The notes under the pieces are model-generated. The model was not told the DNA's origin and searched no databases. It was given only the letters and a program-made list of their open reading frames with translations. The translations under genes and the position numbers were made by a program. Of a stretch of 64,000 bases of DNA, positions 11,992 through 23,003 are shown piece after piece; positions within the stretch are counted from its first letter, which is position 1, and every line of letters starts with the position of its first letter. The stretch spans positions 4,836,001 to 4,900,000 of the forward strand of contig NC_089432.1 of the NCBI RefSeq assembly GCF_026210795.1, read 5' to 3'. This DNA comes from Rhizophagus irregularis. Taxonomy: Eukaryota; Glomeromycota; Glomeromycetes; Glomerales; Glomeraceae.

Positions 11992-12750
11992 TTCAATGAA
12001 AATTCAAATAGTCATAAAATTAGACACGCAATCATATGATGCAATATAAAGCTGATCGTCCGTATTTAACGGGATCAAGCCTCACAATCCGCCAATGATA
12101 TCTACGGCTTCAATAACTATTATACTAAGCCTTATTATTGTTCATGGAAGCTAAGTTTAGCTATTAAAGTTTAGATTATCAAAATAAATCAAAATAACAT
12201 GTGAAATTCTAGAGATAGAAAAATCTAAAATCAGAATACTAAAATCAGAATATTAATTCTTAGTGTCATCCAAATTCTGAGGCGCAAATACTTATATAAG
12301 TATTACAACATATTTTTGTATATTTTTCATTTCGATTTTTTTTGCTCCTATTTTGTGGAATTTCTTCCACAAAATGACGACTTATCATTCATCTTTAACT
12401 GTATATTGATTAATCGATTTTGGTATAGAGCAGCAATATTTACGCACGTTCCTTTTACGTAACTAATAAAAATATAATCGTGGAAATTTTACAACTATAA
12501 AATCTAACAAAACTTGCGGTATTAAACTATTAATAATGTTAATATTTATAACGAAAACAAACCATTTTTTAAATAACAAATTAATTTTTAATAAATTATA
12601 TCCCGCCTCACAAACTCCCTTTTTTAGCTCTCGATAAGTCTCTAACACGACAAAACTTCCTGCACAAGAAAGAGTCTCCTTTATTATTAATAACTTCAAT
12701 TAAGGCTTTTTTCAAATTATAAGGCATTTTGTTGCATTTACTATTCGGAT
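11992..12750. other. AT-rich intergenic DNA
   Basis: No supported gene or repeat was seen. Confidence 0.4.
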
Positions 12751-12754
12751 TGCT

Positions 12755-12915
12755 CTGCTAAGACCCAAAAGACGGTGCCTGAATAGGGTGAAGTCGAGGA
12801 AACTCTGATGGAGGCTCGTAGCGGTTCATATGCAAATTAATCGTCAAACTTGGTATATGAGCAAAGGGCTAATCGAATCATCTAGTTCCCTCAGGATAGC
12901 AGAAACTTGATAACG
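12755..12915 (+). pseudogene. Fragment of large-subunit (25S) rRNA, degraded
   Basis: The plus strand carries AGACCCAAAAGACGG, CCTGAATAGGGTGAAG, GAGGAAACTCTG, GGAGGCTCGTAGCGGTTC, AATCGTCAAACTTGG, CTAATCGAATCATCTAG and CCCTCAGGATAGCAGAAAC in the same order as eukaryotic 25S/28S rRNA, in the universally conserved region near base 800-950 of the yeast numbering. Compared with the canonical rRNA it lacks several internal blocks, including the part between CATCTAGTA and TTTCCCTCAGG, and has substitutions at otherwise invariant sites. It is about 160 bp and has no rRNA on either side. It is therefore a dispersed rRNA pseudogene fragment, not a working rRNA gene. Confidence 0.85.
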
Positions 12916-15900
12916 GAATCAGAGAAGAAAGTCGCCTGATTATTCCCCATCTAATTGAATTATTTCTTTTCCCTATAAAAAACTTATCAGAAAATAAATC
13001 ACATATCGGAGTTTTTTTTTTGGAATGAAAGCTATTTATCGGAATTTTCCTCAAAAAAATTTTTTATAGGATTTTAAGGGTAAAACTGTAGAAACACAAG
13101 TAGAGGAGAATGATAATTCAGAGCAATAATTAACAGAATTAAAAATTGAAAAGCAAAGACTACTTAAATTTATCATATGATAAAATCACAAAATTTTTGT
13201 TCGACATTTTATCGATCAATTCTAAGTAATTGATTAATATTGAACAATTTAATATATTCATTTATTAAATCTAATATTCCCACTTTATATTTAACGAAAT
13301 TAAATTTATTAAGTAATTTAGAAAAAAATCTTATCAATATAGTAATTCATTATTTTAAATTTGAAGGAATAAATAATTTTTTCAATGGGGTGGTTTTTGT
13401 CCAGATTCTTGATTTTGGTGTCAGTATGGATGTACTATAATACATACGAAACTGGTGTCAGGTTGTTGTTCTCGGACGGGCATTGTCTATATATTAATTA
13501 TGATTCTTGATTCATTAAATTTTGAATTAAAATTGAATTTTTCGAAGGTTAAACAAACTGGAAATGAAAAACGAATTATGAACAATTCATTTACTGTCGC
13601 CGTCATTTCTGATGTAGATTAATTAAAGGATGATCAAAAAAAGTTTTACGCTCGCGTGTAACTTTCTTTTTACGATATTCCTGCAATTTGGAAAGAAGAT
13701 ATGAATTCGCAGTGGTTTAATCTACCATTGAACGAGAAATGAGCATATCATTAAATAAGGTCAAAATTGGATTATTATTTTAGTCATGATAAGTTTTAGG
13801 GATTCAAGTTATAACAATTTAACAATCAAAATTGAGTAAACAATTGATAAATTTTATAAATCGTTTCACTTAAACTCAAAAAATTTAAATTTAGTTTTAA
13901 CACTTGGAATGAAAATATTTACACTACAATGATCAAATATATAATATTTAGGAATGTTGTTATAACTCTTTATCAATATGTGAAAAATCCATAATAATCA
14001 CTATTATTATTTAAACCTTTATTACATTAGAGATAGCGATTCTTTAATTATATTAATTTCAAAAATTTTAGAAATAAGAAAATTTAAATATTTGGCCAGT
14101 ACATTTATATAAGTAAATGTACTAGTATCTATCTCAATAAAAAATCTATCTCAATAAAAAAATTTTTTTATTTAATTTCTTGCCTAAAAAATTTTGTTTT
14201 GAAAAGAGTTTTTAAATACTTTTATTATTGGAAAGGACGACTTTAAAGAAAAAATTTTCACACTAAACACATGATCAAGATTACTAGTTAAATGAAATTA
14301 AGGTGAAAGGAGGAGTAAAGATAGTATTGGATTTATTACAATATTAACAATATATCGTTACACTTGTGCAAAAGCGAATAAAAGTGACGCTAATCTTATT
14401 CTTCTATAATTTGTAGCAGTCTAATCATCGAAATTAAGTTGATATTATATATGGTAATGGTATAGTACTTCTTATACTTCTTAACGACGAAGATTGACAA
14501 AAGTAAAACCATAAGTTTATCGAAGCTTCCAGTTGCATCACAAAATCTTGATCGATGGACGCTCCTTAAAATCACTAATTAAATTTTCCAATATCCATGT
14601 CGTGGAAAATTTTCGATAACATATCCATTGAATTCTACTTGTTCTCTAGCAATCCTAGAATGAAAATGAGCTATTAACACATTTATGATGAATAACGTAA
14701 ATGAATAAATAAAAATAATTCCCATTCTTTTGAACATTTTTCTTTAATAGTATCATGTTCAGTTAAATGTGATAGACGCAAAGTTTTTTTTAAAATGCAG
14801 TTTATAAATCTTGAATTTTCTTTTAACATGATGAAAGTCTTTGTTGCTATACTGTAAATACGAGATGAAATTCGAATTCTCGGTTGAGGATAATAATGAT
14901 TCCTGAGTTTGATTTGAAAATATATACAAGAAAAAAGATGAATCATGATAAATGATACTATTGATAATATTCCAAAGTCCCAATCATTCACTCCCGCATA
15001 GATTTAGTAAAACGCTGGTTCCACATTAGAATTTCTTCGAATCTTGAACATATAAATTTCATATTATAGATAAAACAAAACAAGGGTTTCAGTTTATTCT
15101 TACCTTTTAATTCACAGAAATATATGTTTTGGTTTTTGTGCACTTGCGATACTGCGCATAGGTACAAATTTCAACTAATTATGACTACAATTATCATTAA
15201 TTTAAATAACCATTTTTTTCTTTACTTCTTGTTATTTTCACTCTTTCATAACAAAAAAAAAACAGGTCAAAATTAAATGGTGATATTCTTTATTACATTT
15301 TTCAAGATGCATATTATTTAATTAACAGAAAAGACGAAAAATTTCTACATTCCTGTTTGTTGGTAAACAAACTTTGGTGTAAAATCATGATTCCAATTTT
15401 ATGGAGGTGCCCTTTTAATTGTGTTTACAAAAAATCATTATTCAATATTATCATTTCACATTATCAGATAATTTAATAAAACTACTAAAAAATAAAATAT
15501 CATTGAAGCAAATTTCAAAAAGCAAAAAACTTTCTTTCAATTATGTTAGATTTTGCAAATATCTTGATAATATTCATTGGTTTACATATGAAGGAAAAAG
15601 AAAAGGTTTATATTACACACGAAGGAACGAGAAATCAAGAGCTATGGGGAAAAAATGACGAAATAACTTATATAGTTTCACAGGTCACACCGTCACAGTC
15701 ACATTTACAAAAGCCACAAATCACTAGTAAAAATTACCACTCGTTTAAAATTAATAATTTTTCAGAACTTGGCCATTTTTCCCATAAGATAGTCCTATTG
15801 CCCATAAGAAAAAAAATGTCAACAATCAAGTAATTCGTGATAAAATTATCAATTATATTCAATAGTACACAAATTATTAAACATATAATATTTAATTTCT

Positions 15901-16958
15901 CGATTGTAATTTTAAATATCCTAGTTACAATGTTTTTATCCTTTTTAACCTTTATCTTTTTTTTTTACATTTTTTCTTTCTTTTTTTTTAAAATTTTCTA
16001 AAAGTATATAAAAAAATCACAATGCAATATCACATCATAACCTTCTTATATCATTATCAATAATGTTCAACTATAAATAACTCTTTCTTTACAAAGACTT
16101 CAAAACTTACTTTAGCGAAAAACTAAAATTTGCGAGTTTTCATTTGGGTGACAATCACGTGGCGGACAGAGAAATTCACGTGATCGATTTTTAAAATAAA
16201 AGTCGGTAATTTCATAAAATAGGTACCAACTAAATTTTTAAATTTAAGTACATAGTAAAAATTTTCTAATTTTTTCTTTATTGACATTTTTAAGATTGTT
16301 TTTCTTTAATTCTTTATAGACATAATAAAGTTAAACGAATATATGACTTTTTGAATACTATTATTTATATTTATACTTTTACTTGAAATACCTAGACTAA
16401 TAAAAATAAATAAATAAATATTCCACTAAATCCATAGGAAATTTTTTGAAAAAAAAACAAAAAAAAAATTAAACCTTATTTACAAAATTATCAAACTATA
16501 ACGCTAGAAAATAAAAGTAACGCCTCGGTAATATGTAACTATAATATCTAGAAAAAAATGATTATATAATATAAAACTGCTGTTAGATTAGAAATATTTC
16601 AATAATGTCCCAAAGATGAAGTATAAGCGATAAGGGAGATATTAGATAAATACAAGTTTATGTTTGGAAAGGTAGTAAATTAAAAAGTAATCTAATTTTT
16701 CTAGCATCCTTTAAAGACGAAGAAGGAATGAGGAAAGTGATACAGCTTTCGTTGGAATCAATTCAAATAATTTATATAATATGATCCAAAATGACTATTA
16801 TTAAGTGCAAAGCTTCTAGATAATGAGTATGGTATGAATGTATGACCTCTGTGCTAAAAATTAGCAAATATGGTTAGTATAGTACCCTATTTCATATTAA
16901 AGTCCATACAATATAGCTGAGGTCATAGAGTTGCGATCCGGATATCTATAGATAATCC
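12916..16958. other. Long gene-free AT-rich region
   Basis: No intact gene was recognised. Around 13555-13790 the plus strand has a coding-like streak (FTVAVISDVD, LKDDQKKFYARV and FYDIPAIWKEDMNSQWFNLP) interrupted by stops; the family is unknown. Near 13090-13180 a short charged stretch, TELKIEKQRLLKFI, may be another remnant. Palindromic CACGTGAT sites occur near 16160-16185. Short open frames near 14.7-15.0 kb and 15.4-15.8 kb have no recognisable domain. Confidence 0.4.
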
Positions 16959-17931
16959 TTGAAAACTCACTCTTTTTTTTTTTGTAACGCATTTCTTTAT
17001 TCAAGATAAATATCCAACATCGAAATACCTAGAACCATACGTGCAACACGATAACAAAATTTAATCTATCCTAATACAAACAAAACAACAAAATAATAAA
17101 AAAAAACCTATCAAAACCTATACACTTTCTACACACTAAACAAAAACCTCTATTTCTAAACTAAACTACACAAAGTCTAACGTTTACAGGAAACACTGAC
17201 TAATCTAGAGAAAGATAATTACAATCCTAGCGCCAAGCCCGACCTTTTCCCACGTCAATCTCCGTGCCAAAACAAAAAAAAATCAAAGAAACCTTTTAAA
17301 ATTTTTTTTTCCCGAACATTTTATTCATGCAAAGCATGAGACTTGAGAACAAGGTTCCTTTCTCTTGCCCTCTTTGACCAAAATCCAAAAAAACCAAAAA
17401 TTATTTTGCCTGGTGTCAAAGAAAACCTTGTGTTTGTTTCTCAAAAATGTAACCACATGATACTGAGAATTTCTTTCACTACTCGCTCTTCCAAAATGTG
17501 TCGAAACCCACAAAAAGAAAAGTTAGTACGTCTCTCCAAGAAATTAGACTAGTCGGTTTTAGCTCCTAAGTAAACACGAAGATAATTCTAGAATCGACAG
17601 TCGCGATTGGTTCGAGGGCTCGCCAGTATCAAAAATCCAATATCACGTGATTACTTCGGACTTGGCTGATCCTCCTCAGATAAAATTGTTGCCGTAATTT
17701 ATCTCACAGTAAATCACCTCATTTCTCTTTAATCCCATTGGTTCCTCAGCGAATTTTCCATTACTGCTTTTGTATTCCGTCCGCGTGCTAAATTTTTGCT
17801 GCGCCGTCCTGAAAATTTTTGCGACGAAAAATTCCCAAGAAACCCCGAAGTCCAAAGAAACCCACATATGTCCAGAGTCGTCAAAAAGTATGCTTCTTTT
17901 GTTATTCTCCACATTTTGATTGAAAACTCAC
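16959..17931 (-). mobile_element. Retroposed insertion with 12-bp target duplication and poly-A tail
   Basis: The 12-mer TTGAAAACTCAC stands at 16959-16970 and 17920-17931. The insertion between them begins with a T run on the plus strand (16972-16983), which is a poly-A tail when read on the minus strand. That combination is the mark of target-primed reverse transcription (LINE, SINE or processed copy). The 949-bp body is clearly less AT-rich than its flanks in its right two thirds. Its minus strand includes MENNKRSILFDDSGHMWVSL and EEPMGLKRNEVIYCEINYG, strings I associate with a high-copy Rhizophagus repeat, and a second, similar MWVSTHFGRASSE near 17510. No reverse transcriptase is seen, so it is truncated or non-autonomous. 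Confidence 0.55.
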
Positions 17932-18740
17932 AATATCTGTAATATCATAATATCCGAAGTTACTGCAATCCTAGTGTTGGCATTGGTATTAAAATCACGT
18001 GACTCTAGCGTTGCACAGGACGGATAATTCGATTAATCCGTGACGGATGATGCATCCAAAAAATTATCCGTTATCTCGGTTCGGATTTAAAGCGGATTAT
18101 CCGGATAGTCGTCACATCGAATTTCAGTGTCACCATATCATGTATACGCAACAGACCACACCATCCTTTTATTTATATTATATAATTACCAATAAAATTA
18201 CAAATAATTTTTTCTTCCTCTTAGATTTTTTTATGATTGGGGAGCATTTAATACAAAGTTTTTTGACAAGATTTTCTTTTGGAACAATTGTAATAAATGG
18301 TGAAATAATTAAAATGTCATGCAGCTAAAGCAGTGCACAATAATATCATTTACATACTATATTTGGATTTCAAAATTTTTTATATTTATAGAACGAATTT
18401 CAAAACAATGTAAAATAGCATAAAAAGATAACTTGTTGATTCTAGAAAATGTTTAATCGGATATTACTATTTTTTTCTTGCGTACGTTGTGCCAAATTAA
18501 TCTTTATATCCAATAATTTGGAATGATTTTCAAGTGTTACATTGAAAAAATTTCCTAAATGCATTGTTCTACACATACAAAAAAAAAAAAGAAAAAAGAA
18601 AATTTTCCTAAATGGGTATTATAAAACCACATAATTATCTGTCCTAATTTGAAAAGTGCCAAGCGTCAATCCATATTAATAAAATACGCAAGTTTTCTTC
18701 AAAATAATTTTTAGATACAATAATTTTCAACATTAAAAAC
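17932..18740. other. Intergenic region upstream of the VWA/alpha-kinase gene
   Basis: A cluster of GGATAAT/ATTATCC and CGGATTA-like words in both orientations lies at 18020-18110 and may be a small degraded palindromic element. The rest, including 18330-18740, is AT-rich and presumably holds the promoter of the next gene. Confidence 0.4.
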
Positions 18741-20528
18741 ATGTCCAAGTGGTTCTGCAACTCGAAAAAAAATGCAAACACCCAAACTTCTAATACGACA
18801 TCCACTTCTTCTGTTCCCTCTTCGCTTGCATATGATTTAGATAAATTAAACATCACTGAAGAACGTCTGAAACGCTATGCTGATGAAGCAAATATTCTAT
18901 CTTCTGATACTTCTAACAAAACGTTAGTTGCTAATACAGAAAATGATTTAAAGTCTAAAACTAGATTTATACGAGAAAAGGCTGTATCTAAAGCACTTAA
19001 TAATATCAAAAATTCAATGAAAGTTGATCTTTGCTTTGTTTTAGACTGCACTAGTTCTATGAAGCCTCATATTGCTGCTGTTAAAGATTGTATCTCACAT
19101 GTGACAAAATACATTATACATACAAATCCAAGCATTAAATTTCGAGTTGGTTTATGTGGTTATCGAGATCATAATAATAATTCTGGTCGACTGCTAATTT
19201 TTGATTTTACCGATCAACATGAACAATTTATTCAATATATGCATAATAACGTAAAACCTGTTAGTTCACTATATAATGATAGTCCGGAGGATGTTCTTGG
19301 AGGTCTTAACGCAGCAATAACTCAAATGGATTGGCAAAATGGTACTCAGGTTCTTCTTCATATTGGTGATAATCCACCACATGGTCGTCGTTTCACGACC
19401 TTAAGAGATAACTATCCAGATGGTGATCCAAATGGCCTAACCGCAGAAAGCGTACTAAATATGATGAAATCAAGAAATATCCTTTACTTTTTTGGTAAAA
19501 TTAAAAGTAATACTGATAAAATGCTTGAAATATTCCGCAGTATAATTGGAGAATTTCCAGTATTTGATCTTGTAGGAGGAGATCCGATTAAATTAATTGA
19601 AAAATTTATTAAGGCAACTTCATCATCTATTACTTATGCTCTTTCATTAACTAGTACTATTGGAAGCAATTCAAATAATTCTAAGGATATATATTCTTTG
19701 CAACAAAAAAAGCTCGATTTGAACCCAAATAAGCCTAATTGGGATACTCTTCCATTGCAAAAAGGAGTAGTTATGTGGTACCTCATTCCTGATACCTTGA
19801 ACGAACTTAAAAACCCAAATTATTTCAACAAACCGAAACTCTTTTCTGAAAGTTTCTCCTTCAAGATCGCCCAACAACCATTTTCTGCAGGTGTTGAAAA
19901 ATGTGCACATTTTGCTCTTGATATCAAGAGTAGTACGATACCTTTCACGCCTTTCATATTTAGACAACAAACAAAAGAAATGGTAATAAAAGAATACATT
20001 CATGTCGGGCAGAATGATCCTTTTGAAAAGTATCTTGAGGCGGTAGAAATTTCTACAGTTACATATTTTCTTTCTGAAGAATTTAATTGGTATGCAGAAA
20101 GAAAAAATATTCCCAAAGTAAATTTTCTTAATGTGAAACTTTTACGTTGCGGTACTATTGACCTTCGTACTCGATATTATACTATTGAACCAAAACTTCA
20201 AGGAGAATATAAACGATTCAATTCAAATACTGGTGTAATTACAGAACTTCGACCTACTCTTGAAGCATTTGTCCACTTCACATATGAATACACTGAAAAA
20301 TATTTAGTGGTTTGTGATCTTCAAGGAATTGAACTTAATGATGAATTCTTATTAACTGATCCGGCGATACATTGTGTTGATACTTTAAGATTTGGAAGAA
20401 CAAATTTTGGCGAAGAGGGAATTAATCAATGTTTCTTAGCAAATCATAGATGTAACGATATTTGTAAAAAGCTAAAATTAAGACATATTGATAATGGATT
20501 ATCAGAAAATGTAACAATTAAAGAATAA
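18741..20528 (+). CDS. VWA domain plus alpha-kinase protein, 595 aa, intronless
   Basis: One uninterrupted frame starts at an ATG and ends in TAA. A von Willebrand A domain spans about 95-300, with a metal-site motif DCTSSM (D102, T104, S106), GYRDH (140-144) and the GGLNAAI helix. The C-terminus is an alpha-kinase (MHCK/eEF2K type): the ATP-binding Lys in MVIKEY (K417), LVVCDLQG (D526), LTDPAIHC (D540), the glycine motif FGRTNFGEEG (551-560), and the zinc ligands H544, H569, C571 and C575 in the pattern HRCNDIC. Alpha-kinases phosphorylate residues within helices, and VWA-linked ones such as Dictyostelium VwkA act at membranes or the contractile vacuole. The lack of introns contrasts with the spliced kinase genes around it. 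All key residues are present, so it should be active. Confidence 0.9.
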   Translation: MSKWFCNSKKNANTQTSNTTSTSSVPSSLAYDLDKLNITEERLKRYADEANILSSDTSNKTLVANTENDLKSKTRFIREKAVSKALNNIKNSMKVDLCFVLDCTSSMKPHIAAVKDCISHVTKYIIHTNPSIKFRVGLCGYRDHNNNSGRLLIFDFTDQHEQFIQYMHNNVKPVSSLYNDSPEDVLGGLNAAITQMDWQNGTQVLLHIGDNPPHGRRFTTLRDNYPDGDPNGLTAESVLNMMKSRNILYFFGKIKSNTDKMLEIFRSIIGEFPVFDLVGGDPIKLIEKFIKATSSSITYALSLTSTIGSNSNNSKDIYSLQQKKLDLNPNKPNWDTLPLQKGVVMWYLIPDTLNELKNPNYFNKPKLFSESFSFKIAQQPFSAGVEKCAHFALDIKSSTIPFTPFIFRQQTKEMVIKEYIHVGQNDPFEKYLEAVEISTVTYFLSEEFNWYAERKNIPKVNFLNVKLLRCGTIDLRTRYYTIEPKLQGEYKRFNSNTGVITELRPTLEAFVHFTYEYTEKYLVVCDLQGIELNDEFLLTDPAIHCVDTLRFGRTNFGEEGINQCFLANHRCNDICKKLKLRHIDNGLSENVTIKE

Positions 20529-21290
20529 AAAACTTTTACTTATTAAATTTTAAGAATTCATGATTTGTATAATTAGACAATTACAATTTAGTATTTAAGA
20601 TATATTACATTAATAATAAAATTCAAATGACATAAAAAAACTGATTATACGAATTTTTAATTCCATTTGCATAATTTTTATATGAGAACATACGGTAATA
20701 AATATATTCGCATAATTGTGTGAACGGTAGCGATCAGTTTCCTAGCAAAAAAAAAATAATTCTATTAATTTTTGTAGATTTATTCGAAAAATTTAAAAGC
20801 AAGTAATTTTATTGGCGATCAATAATTAAAAAGTATTTAATACTATATTTTTGTGGTACGGTAAATGTGACGCAATCTTTCCTGAGATTTTATTATTCTC
20901 TAGCTCTACACCTCAAACTTTCTCTCCTTTTCTCTTATTATTTTTTTTACTCTCCTATTTAGGAAGTTATTTTAAATATTTTACCATTAGAAAAATTCAT
21001 TAAAATCTGCCAAATTTTCAATTCCTATTTTCATGTTACTTTCTATACGTGGACGCACAAGATTTCTTTTTCTAGTTTCCTCTTCGAATTTTGCGAGTAC
21101 CTAGTATTTTTCATGAGCAAAATCCATGGTCTTATTGATTAAAAAGTATTTTTTCTTTTCCTAAATAAACGAGAGTGCAGAATTATTGTATGCAATAATT
21201 AAATATATGTTGCATAAACGTGAAATAATAAAAAATAATAAAATAATAAACACGAGATATGAAACTCACGTTCAAAGTTTATGTATTGGT
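20529..21290. other. Intergenic DNA
   Basis: AT-rich with no recognised feature. Confidence 0.4.
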
Positions 21291-22560
21291 TCATAGTTGT
21301 TCAAATGTTTTTTGAAATGATAATATCCTAACAACAAATTGTGTCTTTGTTAGTTTACAGGTCGTGACATTAAAGTTGGCCAGTATTTTACACAGTAATT
21401 TGCAGCACCACAATTGGAATTTCTCATTTACTTTCTTTCTGGGAATGTCTAATAATTTCCATTGACCTGGAAACAATCTAAAATGATTGTTGTTAAGCGA
21501 GGCCTCGGTTAAAACGATTTCATGATATTTCTGTTGCTTTTTGCTCAATGCTGAATACGGTAACATCTGTGTGTGTAAGTTCATTAAAATTTTTTTCCAG
21601 GATCCAGTTATAGATGCCATCAGAATTTTTTACGCCGTGCCATAAATGGATATGATTTTTTTTTAAAAAAAAAATATAGGCACACATATTTTTACTTTTC
21701 AGTATAAACTTCACTTTTGTTAAGTGGGAAAAGTTTTTTTTTTGACATTTAACAAATTTTTCCTTTTTTTTTAGAGACAATTCTTCTTGGACCTTCTGCT
21801 GGTATGCGGGGGAGAGGTTTTTTTTTGGATTTACTGTTAAGAATTTTCGCCCCTAATTCCATTGATTCTGGCTGGTGAACTAGGTCCGATTGATCAACAT
21901 CTGGAATATTTTGATTTGTAATCATTTATAATCTTCCGGACCCATCTGCCGTCATTTCATGGAATCTGAGGTAATTCCACATCGGATCCAATGGGCGAAA
22001 ATTTGTTAAGGTAACTATTTATGCAAATATGTCTGCTCGATATTCCTGAACAAATAACAAATTCTGATGCATATCTGCGCACATGGTCAGCGCCAAGTAT
22101 ATGTAAGCTGTTTTTTATATTTTGATTGTTTAATAGTTTGGGTACAGTACAACTTTTTCCTTTGATTATTTTGACGATAAGGGAGAGGTCACGTGCAGTA
22201 GTATTGAGGGTAATCCCGTGATTTTATAGAAAATTTGTCATATCTGATATAGTATTGGCCGGAATTATTCTAACAATATCCATATTCTCCATATGTTTTG
22301 TTTGTAGATGTTGTCTACACTTGATTTGTGCTGAAATTCTATTTGTAGTTGTTTGTAAAGGGGTTATTGTTGTTATTTGTCGTACTTTGAGTTGAAATTT
22401 CATTATGTTGAGTGGTATTTTGTTTGATCTTTTCTGTAGTTAAAAATAGTTCGTTGGCAAAATCTTCATAATTGTAAAAAGTCGATAAAAGTATGTTAGC
22501 AAGAGTGACGTAAGAGTATGCAGGTAGATACTTAATTAAGTTTGCCGTCGACAAATGCTT
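21291..22560 (-). pseudogene. Degraded coding segment of unknown family
   Basis: On the minus strand several open pieces follow one another across stops and frame changes: MSTANLIKYLPAYSYVTLAN near 22550, RPLDPMWNYLRFHEMTADGS near 21975, IPDVDQSDLVHQPESMEL near 21910, KPLPRIPAEGPRRIVSKKK near 21800, and ASITGSWKKILMN to SLNNNHFRLFPGQWKLL near 21620-21470. Base use is less AT-rich than the flanks. These look like the remains of one or two genes, but I do not recognise the family. Confidence 0.35.
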
Positions 22561-23003
22561 ATTCTTCGTATACGTGATTTATAGTAATATTTTATATTTT
22601 ATAAAAAGTATTACTTTATATAAAAATTTTAAATCTTTTTTTTTTTGCTTTAGATATAAAAAGCACTGTTTCATCTTTCATTATTTTTTTTCCATATATA
22701 CGATCGTTTCAAAAAATATTACTAATAAGTATCAAATTTTTTAAACAATCAAATTTTCGGAAAATAAATCAAATTCCCATGGATTTTGAAATCCTAGAAC
22801 GACATTTTAATTTAAAAGAGAAATTTATATATTTTGATAAAAAAAAAATGTTTGTAATACTTAAGGATGATTATAAAAATTGATAAGATTTTTATTTACT
22901 ATATCTTAGTATACTAGTATACACTATTCTATAAAATAAAAAAATAATTAGTGATTTAATTGATTTACATATTATGATTTAATTTATTATAAATTAAATT
23001 TAT
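22561..23003. other. 3' flank of the kinase-Sel1 gene
   Basis: AT-rich with no further feature. Confidence 0.4.
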
